A stretch of 14,170 nucleotides of DNA from an uncultured Prevotellaceae bacterium (GTDB taxonomy: Bacteria > Bacteroidota > Bacteroidia > Bacteroidales > Muribaculaceae), in contig CALDIG010000075.1 in the NCBI GenBank assembly GCA_937904375.1, forward strand, positions 1 to 14,170. Reading direction: 5' to 3'. The position numbers and the translations under genes are program-made. Position 1 is the stretch's first letter; every line of letters starts with the position of its first letter. Under the pieces are notes generated by a model. It saw only the letters and a list, made by a program, of their open reading frames with translations, was not told where the DNA came from and ran no database searches. Positions 1 to 7,027 of this stretch are shown here, in pieces.

Positions 1-1465
1 CGGCGAAGTTTAGCGGATGCCCGAAGAGGTCGCTGTCGCCGTTCCAGCGCTGCTCCTCGCGGGTGGCGGCGCCACAGTCAATGAGACGGTTGATGGCACT
101 GGCATAACGGTTCACCAAGCTCTCCTCGCTGAGCCATGTGGCGCGCAGTTCGTCGTAGCGGTCGAGAAACGCCTGACGATACTTGCACTTGTTGTGAAAC
201 AGCATCTTGAAGAGCCAGTTATAGGGAATTTTGAAGTAGTTATAAGCCGTGAGCGGTGGCCTCCAGTCCATGGGCGACCAGGTCTGCCCCACTGAGGCAT
301 CGAGGTCCCATACGGCAATCGACAGCCTCCGATCTACCGCGCGGTCATAGCACAGCCAGTAGATGTTGCGTGCCGAGTTGTCGTTGGCGTTAAGGGTGAG
401 GTAGAATATTGTATAATCAATAGCCACTGGCATATCGAAATATCTGTCAACCAAAATGTTATAAATAAAAACACTCTCGCTTATCTCCATGGCATGTATA
501 GCATCATAAAGCACCTTATAACTTGTGGGGAACACCTCGTCGAAATCGGGATATTTCACGGCAAAACTGCAATAGTCGGGGAGGGAGTCGTTGAACGGCT
601 CGGTAAGGCGGAATCCCGTCTGGGAGTTAAACTGGTCGGTCTTCCATAAGCCGCCGTGAAACACATTGTTTATAGTATCGTGCTTGACAAGTTGAAGCTG
701 CTTGCGATCCATTGCCTCGGTGAGTGAGTAGATGCCTCGGTACTCGTTGCCCAGGAACACCTCAACCACCTCGCCACGCACTCCGCTGAGCGCATCGGGA
801 GCTTGCTCGTAGTAGTAAGGCTCACGTGCCATGTCGAGCCACAGCTCGGTGGCAACACGGTTTCGCACCCGTGCCATGTCGGGTTGTCCAGCATCAAGTA
901 TCCAGTGGTTGTCGCGACGCATTCCCAGCAGCTTGCGGTTCTGCTTCTCACCATTGGCGTCCACAAATTTTATGCTATAGTTGCGCTTATGTTTCTCGGG
1001 GGTGTTGGTGGTGTAGCCACGCCACTTGACGCGTGCCGTCATCGCCTCACCCACACCTTGACCAGGCTCGGCAAGTACCACAGAGCCAAGTGCATAGTCG
1101 TAGCCGAAGTTGCCCTCAAGTCCCACTATAGGCAAGTAGGTAAACTGCAAGGCATATTCCTTGCCATCGGCGCATCGCACCGTCCAAGACCTGTTGCCGG
1201 CAATACTGGTAAAGGTGAAACTGCCATCTTCGGCAAGTGCCATGCCATTTATGCTCTCAACGATGCAGCCGTCAATGCCCTGAACCACAGCAGGCCAACT
1301 TGTGCCGAAGCGCTGCTGTGGCACCGACACCAGCAAGGCGCTTGTCGCACTGTCGCAAAATGCCGGGCAACCGTTAACCGTGAGCTTCACGGCGGCGTTA
1401 GCGCTAATGCCTGCCATGAGCAATAAAGCCATCAGCACTAAGAGTCTATTAATCCTATATATCAT
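1..1465 (-). CDS. Secreted CotH kinase-family protein, C-terminus cut by window edge
   Basis: Reading the minus strand from the ATG at 1465 gives 488 codons without a stop up to base 1, so the 3' end lies outside the window. Residues 1-24 form a signal peptide (RINR, then a Leu/Met-rich core ending SANA), so the product is exported. The body is a close paralogue of the gene just upstream: shared stretches include KHKRNYSIKF (about 158-167), LWLDMAREPYYY (208-219), APDALSG (222-228) and a CotH-type strand pair VVEVFLGNEYRGIYSL (233-248). Kinase-like candidate residues are D362 and N367 (NDNSARN) and the pair D387/D389 (WDLD). CotH proteins in spore coats are atypical protein kinases; the substrate of secreted bacterial versions is unknown to me. 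The start codon overlaps the upstream stop (ATGA), suggesting translational coupling. Whether this copy also ends in a dockerin cannot be seen. Confidence 0.88.
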   Translation of the reverse strand, partial: MIYRINRLLVLMALLLMAGISANAAVKLTVNGCPAFCDSATSALLVSVPQQRFGTSWPAVVQGIDGCIVESINGMALAEDGSFTFTSIAGNRSWTVRCADGKEYALQFTYLPIVGLEGNFGYDYALGSVVLAEPGQGVGEAMTARVKWRGYTTNTPEKHKRNYSIKFVDANGEKQNRKLLGMRRDNHWILDAGQPDMARVRNRVATELWLDMAREPYYYEQAPDALSGVRGEVVEVFLGNEYRGIYSLTEAMDRKQLQLVKHDTINNVFHGGLWKTDQFNSQTGFRLTEPFNDSLPDYCSFAVKYPDFDEVFPTSYKVLYDAIHAMEISESVFIYNILVDRYFDMPVAIDYTIFYLTLNANDNSARNIYWLCYDRAVDRRLSIAVWDLDASVGQTWSPMDWRPPLTAYNYFKIPYNWLFKMLFHNKCKYRQAFLDRYDELRATWLSEESLVNRYASAINRLIDCGAATREEQRWNGDSDLFGHPLNFA

Positions 1466-3198
1466 AATCCTAAAATTTGTTCAAAAAGCATGGTGAGGTC
1501 GGTCGATGTGATACTGCCGTCGCCGTTCACGTCTAGATTGCTGTCGTAGGTCACACCTTCGAGCAGGGTATTATGCAGCAGCACAATATCGGCGGCAGTG
1601 ATGCCACCGTCGCCATTCACATCACATGGGTGACGCATGAGGTTGCGGTCAAGATAGGCGAGGCGTTTATTCATCCAATCGATGATATACTCCTTCTCGC
1701 CCACAATTTCGAGCGGCAAGCCGTTGATATCGCTGTCGCCACTCCAGCGGACTTCCTCACGCGCCACTGCCCCACTCTCCACCAGCGGCGTAACGAGAGC
1801 ATTAAGCCGGTCGGCAAGGTTCTTCTCGCTGAGCCACGAAGTGCGTAGTTGCCAGTAGCGCTCAATCATGTCGTCGTGATAGATGCACTGTGGGTCCTTA
1901 AACATATTGAACTCCCGGCTCGAAAACTTGAGGTCATGGTCGGGCTCTGCCCTGCCGCCACTGAAGTCGGGGGAGTCGCGGTTGGTGCCCAGTGACCAGT
2001 CAAGGTCCCAAGCCGCCAATGTGAGACGCTTGTCAACATCTCGGTCATATATTGCCCAGAAGATATTGTTCACACTGTTGTCCACTGCTATCAAGAACTG
2101 GATGAAGATGGCATAGTCTATCAGGACAGGCATGTCAAAATACTCATGGGCATGGGCGTTATAACTGCTCACATCGCTGGTGGCGACAAATTTCACCGCA
2201 TTGTACAGATCTTCGTGGTGGGTGGGGTGAACCTCGTCGAAGTCGGGATATTCAACTACAAAGGTACTGTAATTGGGACTGTTGTTATCATAGCCCACGT
2301 ATTGCTTAAACTCCGCTACTTTGCTCCAACTGGCAGCATTCCATATCATGCCGTGAATGTGATGAGTGTCCTCGTCGTACTTTCTCACTTGCAGCTGCTT
2401 GCGGTCGATGCATTCCATGAGCGAATAAATGCCAATATACCTTCCACCCTCAAAAACCTCCACCATCTTGCCGCGAGCACCCGACAAAGCATCGGGGGCC
2501 TGAGCGTAATAGTAAGGCTCACGCGCCATGTCGAGCCACAAGTCGGTGGCGAAGCGGTTGCGCACCCTCGACAGGTCAACCTGCCCAGCATCGAGCTTCC
2601 AGTGGTTGTCGCGCCGCAGTCCCAGCAGCCGGCGGTTCTGCTTATCTCCATTCTCGTCAATAAACTTGATGCTGTAGTTGCGCTTGTGGCGACCTTCCAC
2701 GTTGGTATATCCCCCACGCCATTTCACTTGAGCGAGCATCGCCTCATCGGTAGTGCCGTCGGGGTCCATGACCGTTACATGGGTGTCGATAAAGTCATAG
2801 CCCATGTCGTCGTCAATGCTGATGATTGGCAAGAAGGTGAACATCAATTGTTTAAGCACCAACTTTCCATTCTCCATAGCCCTCACAATATAAACCTTGT
2901 CGCCGCTCACGTTGCTGAAGGTTATGGGAGTGCCGGTAAGCGGCTGACCGGCAACGGTGATATTGTGCCAATCATAGGCGGTATCTACCTGCACCTGAGC
3001 AGCAAAATCATTACCAAATGTGGACTTCGGAATACTATATAGGAGCATATTGCTGCCCTCATCGGCAAAGGGTCTCACACCATTGATAATCACCTGTGCT
3101 CCAGCACTAAAGCCACACCACCCCAGCACAGCAACCACAATTGCCATGCCGCGGAGCAACACCGCCAAACGTGATATGTTACAACAGCATTTGAACAT
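1462..3198 (-). CDS. Secreted CotH kinase-family protein with C-terminal type I dockerin
   Basis: A 578-residue protein. Residues 1-34 look like a signal peptide (basic R10 and R16, hydrophobic core, SAGA before Q35); an internal Met18 would also give a usable but less basic signal. Residues about 120-520 are the CotH-like region: KRNYSIKF (172-179), RVRNRFATDLWLDM (211-224), MVEVFEGGRYIGIYSL (245-260), the candidate catalytic D373/N378 in DNSVNN, and WDLDWSLG (397-404) with a possible metal-binding D398/D400 pair. Residues 526-578 hold two calcium-binding F-hand repeats, DVNGDGGITAAD and DVNGDGSITSTD, diagnostic of a type I dockerin. Dockerins bind cohesins; no cohesin is visible here. It is the first gene of a two-gene minus-strand unit, its TGA stop overlapping the next ATG by four bases. 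CotH fold and dockerin are secure; kinase activity and substrate are inference. Confidence 0.92.
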   Translation of the reverse strand: MFKCCCNISRLAVLLRGMAIVVAVLGWCGFSAGAQVIINGVRPFADEGSNMLLYSIPKSTFGNDFAAQVQVDTAYDWHNITVAGQPLTGTPITFSNVSGDKVYIVRAMENGKLVLKQLMFTFLPIISIDDDMGYDFIDTHVTVMDPDGTTDEAMLAQVKWRGGYTNVEGRHKRNYSIKFIDENGDKQNRRLLGLRRDNHWKLDAGQVDLSRVRNRFATDLWLDMAREPYYYAQAPDALSGARGKMVEVFEGGRYIGIYSLMECIDRKQLQVRKYDEDTHHIHGMIWNAASWSKVAEFKQYVGYDNNSPNYSTFVVEYPDFDEVHPTHHEDLYNAVKFVATSDVSSYNAHAHEYFDMPVLIDYAIFIQFLIAVDNSVNNIFWAIYDRDVDKRLTLAAWDLDWSLGTNRDSPDFSGGRAEPDHDLKFSSREFNMFKDPQCIYHDDMIERYWQLRTSWLSEKNLADRLNALVTPLVESGAVAREEVRWSGDSDINGLPLEIVGEKEYIIDWMNKRLAYLDRNLMRHPCDVNGDGGITAADIVLLHNTLLEGVTYDSNLDVNGDGSITSTDLTMLFEQILGL

Positions 3199-3398
3199 AG
3201 TCTATTTTCCCTAACATAAAAACGATTAACTTTGGTGTCTATTGCACAAAAAAATCACACAAGGCGATTATTTTGACATTTTGTATTAAATTTTTCCTAA
3301 AATATCACTTATATAATGTGTAAATGAAGATTATTTTGTAACTTTGCAAGTAATAAGGTGAAGTAACACTTCGTGGCCGCTATCCTTAATTAAAAACT
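3199..3398. other. Divergent intergenic region
   Basis: This 200-base AT-rich region separates the minus-strand CotH pair from the plus-strand cluster, so it should contain promoters for both directions. A clear TAnnTTTG candidate for the plus direction lies at 3339-3346. A second plus-strand TAACTTTG at 3227-3234 lacks a TTTG at the usual upstream distance and is probably fortuitous. I could not find a convincing -7 element on the minus strand; the only loose candidate is a TTTG near 3246-3253 (minus strand) with a poor downstream TA-rich element. No RNA gene or stable hairpin was recognised. Confidence 0.6.
3317..3346 (+). promoter_or_regulatory. Bacteroidota-type promoter candidate for the vWA lipoprotein operon
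   Basis: TAACTTTG at 3339-3346 matches the Bacteroidota primary sigma -7 consensus TAnnTTTG exactly. Eighteen bases upstream, TGTG at 3317-3320 is a degenerate form of the -33 TTTG element. Transcription would start a few bases after 3346, leaving a leader of roughly 45 bases before the ATG at 3399. The -7 match is seen directly; promoter activity is inferred. Confidence 0.6.
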
Positions 3399-4883
3399 AT
3401 GTTTTTAAAAGTATTAACAATGAACAAAATAAACAAAATGCGCACTTTGCTAGTGATGGTAATTGTAGCACTCACCGCAAGCATGGCGATGACCTCGTGC
3501 GGTGGTGGTGGGCTGGAAAAGACAATCAAGAAGGCACTAATCAACGGCGACACCACTCAGGTCACCTACGACTCGATCTGCTCCATCATCAAAAGCAACC
3601 CCGAGAAGTACAGCCAGTATCTTGACAAGAACGGCGAGATAAATGTCGAAGCCCTCGGAAAATACATCAACGAGGTAGGGAGCAAACTGCGACCGCCCAT
3701 ATCTTGGAACATCGCGGTCTATAGCCTCAAGGACCTCTCGCTCACTATCTACTTTGAGCGCAGCGGCTCGATGACGCCCTACGACCACACCGGCGGCCGA
3801 GGACAACTCAAGAAGGCGGTCAACGACCTGATTAACTTCTTCCCCAGCCGTGAGAGCGTGAAAATCAACATCGTCAACGACAACATATACCCCTATAGCG
3901 GCACCGTCGATTCCTTCCTGCAGGACCGCAACATCTATGAGAGCACCAGCGGCACCGGCAACGCCAGCTACACCGACTTCAAGCTCATCTTCGAGAAGAT
4001 TTTCCAGGCACAGAAGCCAGGCAACGTGAGCGTGCTCATCACCGACCTCATTTACTCGCCACAGAACACCGCCGACGTGAGCGTAGAGAAAATTCTCAAC
4101 GAGGAGAACAGCGTGGCAACTGCCATCTTCAAGACCTACAAGGGCAAGTCGATCATCGTCAACCAGCTCATGGGCGACTACAACGGCATGTACTATCCCT
4201 ACAACAACGCACCCTTCGCCTATAATGGCCAGCGACCGTTCTACATCATAATCGTGGGCGACGCCGCAACTCTCGACCTCATGGCCAACGATGAGAAATA
4301 TGCCAAGTTCCTGCACCCCGACGGCGTGAAGAACACCTACCGCTTTAACCAGGCACCAGGCGACATCAGCTTCAAGATTGTGCCCGACTGGAAGGACAAC
4401 ACTGGCCGCTTCCGCATCTCGCGCGACGACCCAAAGATGCTCACCAAGTGCGAGGGTGACCGCGAGACGGGAGTGATGTGCTTCACCATCGCCGCCAATT
4501 TCAAGCCGCTGGCTAAGGACAACACATTCTTGACCGACATTGCCAACTACACAGTGCAGTCGCAATCGGGATTCCAGATTTCTATCCGCCCCATCACACC
4601 TGCCGACATCAACAACAACAACCGCTCATATCTTGACGGCATGACTCACCTCATTACCGCAAAGGGCAAATTCAACACCAAGCACGACGAACTCGCCATC
4701 ACCATCAACAACCGATTCCCGGCATGGATTATCGAGTCCTCGACAAGCAGCGACATCAACCCATCGGCAGCCGGCTTTGCCACCACCACCTTCGGTCTCG
4801 ACCGCTTCCTGCAAGGCATCTACGACGCCTTCGCCCCAGGCAACGCCACCTACGGGAAAATAGTCGTTAAAATTGAAAATTAA
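3399..4883 (+). CDS. vWA-like domain lipoprotein, first gene of the tubulin-like/Hsp70-like cluster
   Basis: A 494-residue predicted lipoprotein. The basic start and hydrophobic segment (about 14-31) end in a lipobox-like AMTS-C with lipidated Cys34, followed by four glycines. No acidic surface-export signal follows the Cys, so it probably faces the periplasm. Residues about 112-290 resemble a von Willebrand A domain with MIDAS-type elements in the right order: ERSGSM (120-125), SYTDF with T192, and LITD with D216. The usual first Asp (DxSxS) is a Glu here. The remaining 200 residues are not recognised. Such domains bind protein partners through a metal ion. The listed start gives a seven-residue longer leader; Met8 (base 3420) gives a more typical signal peptide and may be the true start. 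It is followed after 92 bases by a small membrane protein. The vWA call rests on motif order, not on a search. Confidence 0.8.
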   Translation: MFLKVLTMNKINKMRTLLVMVIVALTASMAMTSCGGGGLEKTIKKALINGDTTQVTYDSICSIIKSNPEKYSQYLDKNGEINVEALGKYINEVGSKLRPPISWNIAVYSLKDLSLTIYFERSGSMTPYDHTGGRGQLKKAVNDLINFFPSRESVKINIVNDNIYPYSGTVDSFLQDRNIYESTSGTGNASYTDFKLIFEKIFQAQKPGNVSVLITDLIYSPQNTADVSVEKILNEENSVATAIFKTYKGKSIIVNQLMGDYNGMYYPYNNAPFAYNGQRPFYIIIVGDAATLDLMANDEKYAKFLHPDGVKNTYRFNQAPGDISFKIVPDWKDNTGRFRISRDDPKMLTKCEGDRETGVMCFTIAANFKPLAKDNTFLTDIANYTVQSQSGFQISIRPITPADINNNNRSYLDGMTHLITAKGKFNTKHDELAITINNRFPAWIIESSTSSDINPSAAGFATTTFGLDRFLQGIYDAFAPGNATYGKIVVKIEN

Positions 4884-4886
4884 ACC

Positions 4887-4940
4887 CTAGTAATCTAGAC
4901 GCTCTAGTAAATCTAGACAATCTAGAATTTCTAGAAAAAA
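4887..4940 (+). repeat. Six CTAG motifs spaced 8-9 bases apart
   Basis: CTAG begins at 4887, 4895, 4904, 4913, 4922 and 4931, so five consecutive intervals are 8, 9, 9, 9 and 9 bases. Four copies extend to the palindrome TCTAGA (4894, 4912, 4921, 4930). The spacers are AT-rich and variable. The array occupies most of the gap between the vWA lipoprotein and the four-helix membrane protein. Because TCTAGA is self-complementary, neighbouring copies could pair into small hairpins. Function is unknown. Confidence 0.85.
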
Positions 4941-4975
4941 TAGAATAAAAACTATCAACTGTAAACTATAAAAAC

Positions 4976-5416
4976 ATGAGAGATAAAGTGATATTTTTAG
5001 TTCTTGGCGCTATTGCCACTGTTCTGTTCTGGATTTTCAGGGTGGAGCTTTATGAGGCGCTTTACACCGTTAATGGTTTCAGCGACCAGATGTATAACAC
5101 TGGTGCATACGGCACTGTGGCAGTCATCACCATCGCTATGGCATGGGGCATGGCGGCAGTGTACTACTATGTGATCAACTCGGTGAAATTCGACCGCTGG
5201 TATCACTGGCTGGCGATGCTGGGCGTGACATGCGTTCTGACACCGGTAGTGTGCTACCTCGTTGTGGCACACTTGCTCGAGGGGTTTGACTACTCCACCG
5301 CCGAGTTCACCTTCCAGGTCTATAACATCCTGTTCACGGCATTGACCTTCGTTATCGCCTCGTTCTCAATACGCTGGTGGAGCAGCAACTGCCGCCACAC
5401 GCCCATTCCACAGTAA
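4976..5416 (+). CDS. Small four-helix integral membrane protein
   Basis: A 146-residue protein not recognised as a known family. Four hydrophobic segments are visible at about 5-21, 47-67, 78-99 and 113-132. Positive residues at the N-terminus (RDK), in the 71-77 loop (KFDRWYH) and after the last segment (IRWW, CRH) suggest both ends and the middle loop are cytoplasmic, with two loops in the periplasm. It has no cleavable signal or catalytic motif. It lies 92 bases after the vWA lipoprotein and 60 bases before the tubulin-like gene, so it may be the inner-membrane component linking a periplasmic lipoprotein with the cytoplasmic nucleotide-binding proteins. That role is inferred from position only. 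Confidence 0.78.
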   Translation: MRDKVIFLVLGAIATVLFWIFRVELYEALYTVNGFSDQMYNTGAYGTVAVITIAMAWGMAAVYYYVINSVKFDRWYHWLAMLGVTCVLTPVVCYLVVAHLLEGFDYSTAEFTFQVYNILFTALTFVIASFSIRWWSSNCRHTPIPQ

Positions 5417-5432
5417 CAATTCGCATTAACTT

Positions 5433-5474
5433 CGATAAACGAAAAACGATAAACGATCAACGATAAACGATAAT
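5433..5474 (+). repeat. Six 7-base CGATAAA-type tandem repeats before the tubulin-like start
   Basis: Six consecutive seven-base units read CGATAAA, CGAAAAA, CGATAAA, CGATCAA, CGATAAA and CGATAAT. The last ends two bases before the ATG at 5477, so the array forms the immediate untranslated leader of the tubulin-like gene. The repeat is seen directly. A role in translation or mRNA stability, or slippage-based variation in copy number, is speculation. Confidence 0.88.
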
Positions 5475-5476
5475 AA

Positions 5477-7006
5477 ATGAAAATTTTTATATTTGCAATA
5501 GGCGGCACGGGCTCACGCGTGCTCAAGTCGATGATTATGCTTTGTGCCGCGGGAGTGAGACCTGTCGATGCCAACGGGCGGCCACTGCAAGACGTGGAGC
5601 TGGTGCCCATCATCATCGACCCACACAAGTCGAATGCCGACCTCAAGCGCACCGAGCGGCTTCTCAGTGCCTACAGCACCATCCGCGAGAAACTCTATGG
5701 CAAGAATGCCAATGCCAATGGATTCTTTGCCACCAAGATATCCAGCCTCAAAGACGTGGTGTCGAGCAGCCAAGTGCCACTCGACGACTCTTTCATCTTC
5801 AACCTCGCCGCCGTCGAGAACTACAAGTTCCGTGACTTCATCAGCTACAACACCATGAATGAGCCTAACCAGGCACTCACCTCGCTGCTTTTTGCCGACT
5901 ATCAGCTAGAGAACAAGATGAGCATAGGCTTCGTGGGCTCGCCCAACATTGGCAGCGTGGCTCTCAACGGCATCAAGGACAGCAATGAGTTCAAAGCGTT
6001 TGCCAACGTCTTCGCCGACGGCGACCGCATCTTCTTCATCAGCAGCATCTTTGGCGGCACGGGCGCGGCAGGCTTCCCTATCATCGTCAAGAACATACGC
6101 CAAGCCAAGAACATCGACGCCAAGAACAAGGCATTCCTCCAGAAGGCGCCAATAGGCGGACTCACCGTGCTGCCCTACTTCTCGCTTATGGAAAGCGACG
6201 ACAAGAACGACAAGCGCATCGACAATGCCGACTTCGTGGTGAAGACACAAAGCGCGCTGGAGTATTACAACAACACCCTCACAGGCAATGGACGCAACGC
6301 CGTGAACGCCATCTTCTACCTAGGCGACCACGGGCATAACGCACCCTACGCCTACGACCCAGGCGACAAGCGCGACCAGCACGACCCAGCTCATCTCATC
6401 GAGATGATAGGCGCTTTAGCACCATTCAAGTTCATGAGTCTGAGCGACAGCGAACTCACCGACCTTGCCACTGGTGACCCGTTGCCCACCAAGGCGTTTG
6501 AGTATGGCCTCGACCAAGATACCGACTTCGTCGATTTCTCGGCCTTCGGACAGGAGACCCGCTCGGTCATCTACCGGCCGCTAGTGAAGCTGCACCTGCT
6601 CTACATCTTCCTGCGCACTGGTCTTAACGACATCATTGGTCAGGGATTCACCGAAGACGCTCCCAAGATTACCCGCGAGTTCACCGGCACACAGTTCTAC
6701 CGCGTACTCACTCAGCAGTTCTTCGACAGCTACATCGAGTGGCTCACCGAGCTGCTGCACAATCGTCGCCACGTCACCCTCTTCAACGAGGGTGAGATGG
6801 ACATGAACAAAGCCATCCATAAAGTGGTGACCAAGAAAAGCTTCTTCGGCAATAAGAAGGTTGACAACGATGTGTTTAAGGCCGAGATGAACCGCCTCAG
6901 CCGCGACAGCAACCGCTACGGCACCAATCCCGAGCTCAAACTCATGGACCTCTTCTACACCGCCGCCGAGAAAATCATCACCGAAAGATATAACAACCTG
7001 AATTAA
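5477..7006 (+). CDS. Tubulin/FtsZ-fold-like nucleotide-binding protein
   Basis: A 509-residue cytoplasmic protein. Motifs occur in the order expected of the FtsZ/tubulin superfamily: an N-terminal glycine loop IGGTGSR (8-14) after the first strand, a strand ending IIIDPHKSNADL (45-56) comparable to the FtsZ NTD-x-Q-x-L segment, the signature-like loop FGGTGAAGFP (192-201) comparable to GGGTGTG, and a following GGLTVLPYF strand (227-235). The C-terminal half is not recognised. Members of this superfamily usually bind GTP and can polymerise; neither is shown here. It is shorter than the large bacterial tubulin-like proteins but longer than typical FtsZ, and is not the cell-division FtsZ. The start is set by the ATG two bases after a repeat array. 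Before insertion of the restriction module the next gene was probably the Hsp70-like one. A dinucleotide-binding Rossmann protein is the main alternative, less likely because of the second glycine loop. Confidence 0.72.
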   Translation: MKIFIFAIGGTGSRVLKSMIMLCAAGVRPVDANGRPLQDVELVPIIIDPHKSNADLKRTERLLSAYSTIREKLYGKNANANGFFATKISSLKDVVSSSQVPLDDSFIFNLAAVENYKFRDFISYNTMNEPNQALTSLLFADYQLENKMSIGFVGSPNIGSVALNGIKDSNEFKAFANVFADGDRIFFISSIFGGTGAAGFPIIVKNIRQAKNIDAKNKAFLQKAPIGGLTVLPYFSLMESDDKNDKRIDNADFVVKTQSALEYYNNTLTGNGRNAVNAIFYLGDHGHNAPYAYDPGDKRDQHDPAHLIEMIGALAPFKFMSLSDSELTDLATGDPLPTKAFEYGLDQDTDFVDFSAFGQETRSVIYRPLVKLHLLYIFLRTGLNDIIGQGFTEDAPKITREFTGTQFYRVLTQQFFDSYIEWLTELLHNRRHVTLFNEGEMDMNKAIHKVVTKKSFFGNKKVDNDVFKAEMNRLSRDSNRYGTNPELKLMDLFYTAAEKIITERYNNLN

Positions 7007-7027
7007 AGCTCTATCGAATTCTCTTAC

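Noticed and set aside
803..1426. 207-codon plus-strand open frame inside the left CotH gene
   Set aside because: The minus-strand frame through this region encodes a clear CotH protein with signal peptide and close similarity to its neighbour; the plus frame is its shadow. The same holds for 2146-3042.
3537..4565. 342-codon open frame on the minus strand opposite the vWA lipoprotein
   Set aside because: It is a shadow frame: the plus strand has a signal peptide, lipobox and vWA motifs, while the opposite translation has no recognisable motif and is Val/Ala/Glu-rich as expected of antisense of GC-rich codons.
5488..5495. TATATTTG matching TAnnTTTG near the tubulin-like start
   Set aside because: It lies inside the coding sequence, downstream of the chosen ATG, and encodes a normal first strand (FIFA) of the nucleotide-binding fold; no -33 partner was seen.
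5477..7006. Cell-division FtsZ
   Set aside because: The glycine loops are divergent, length and C-terminal half differ from FtsZ, and none of the usual division neighbours (ftsA, ftsQ, murC) is present.
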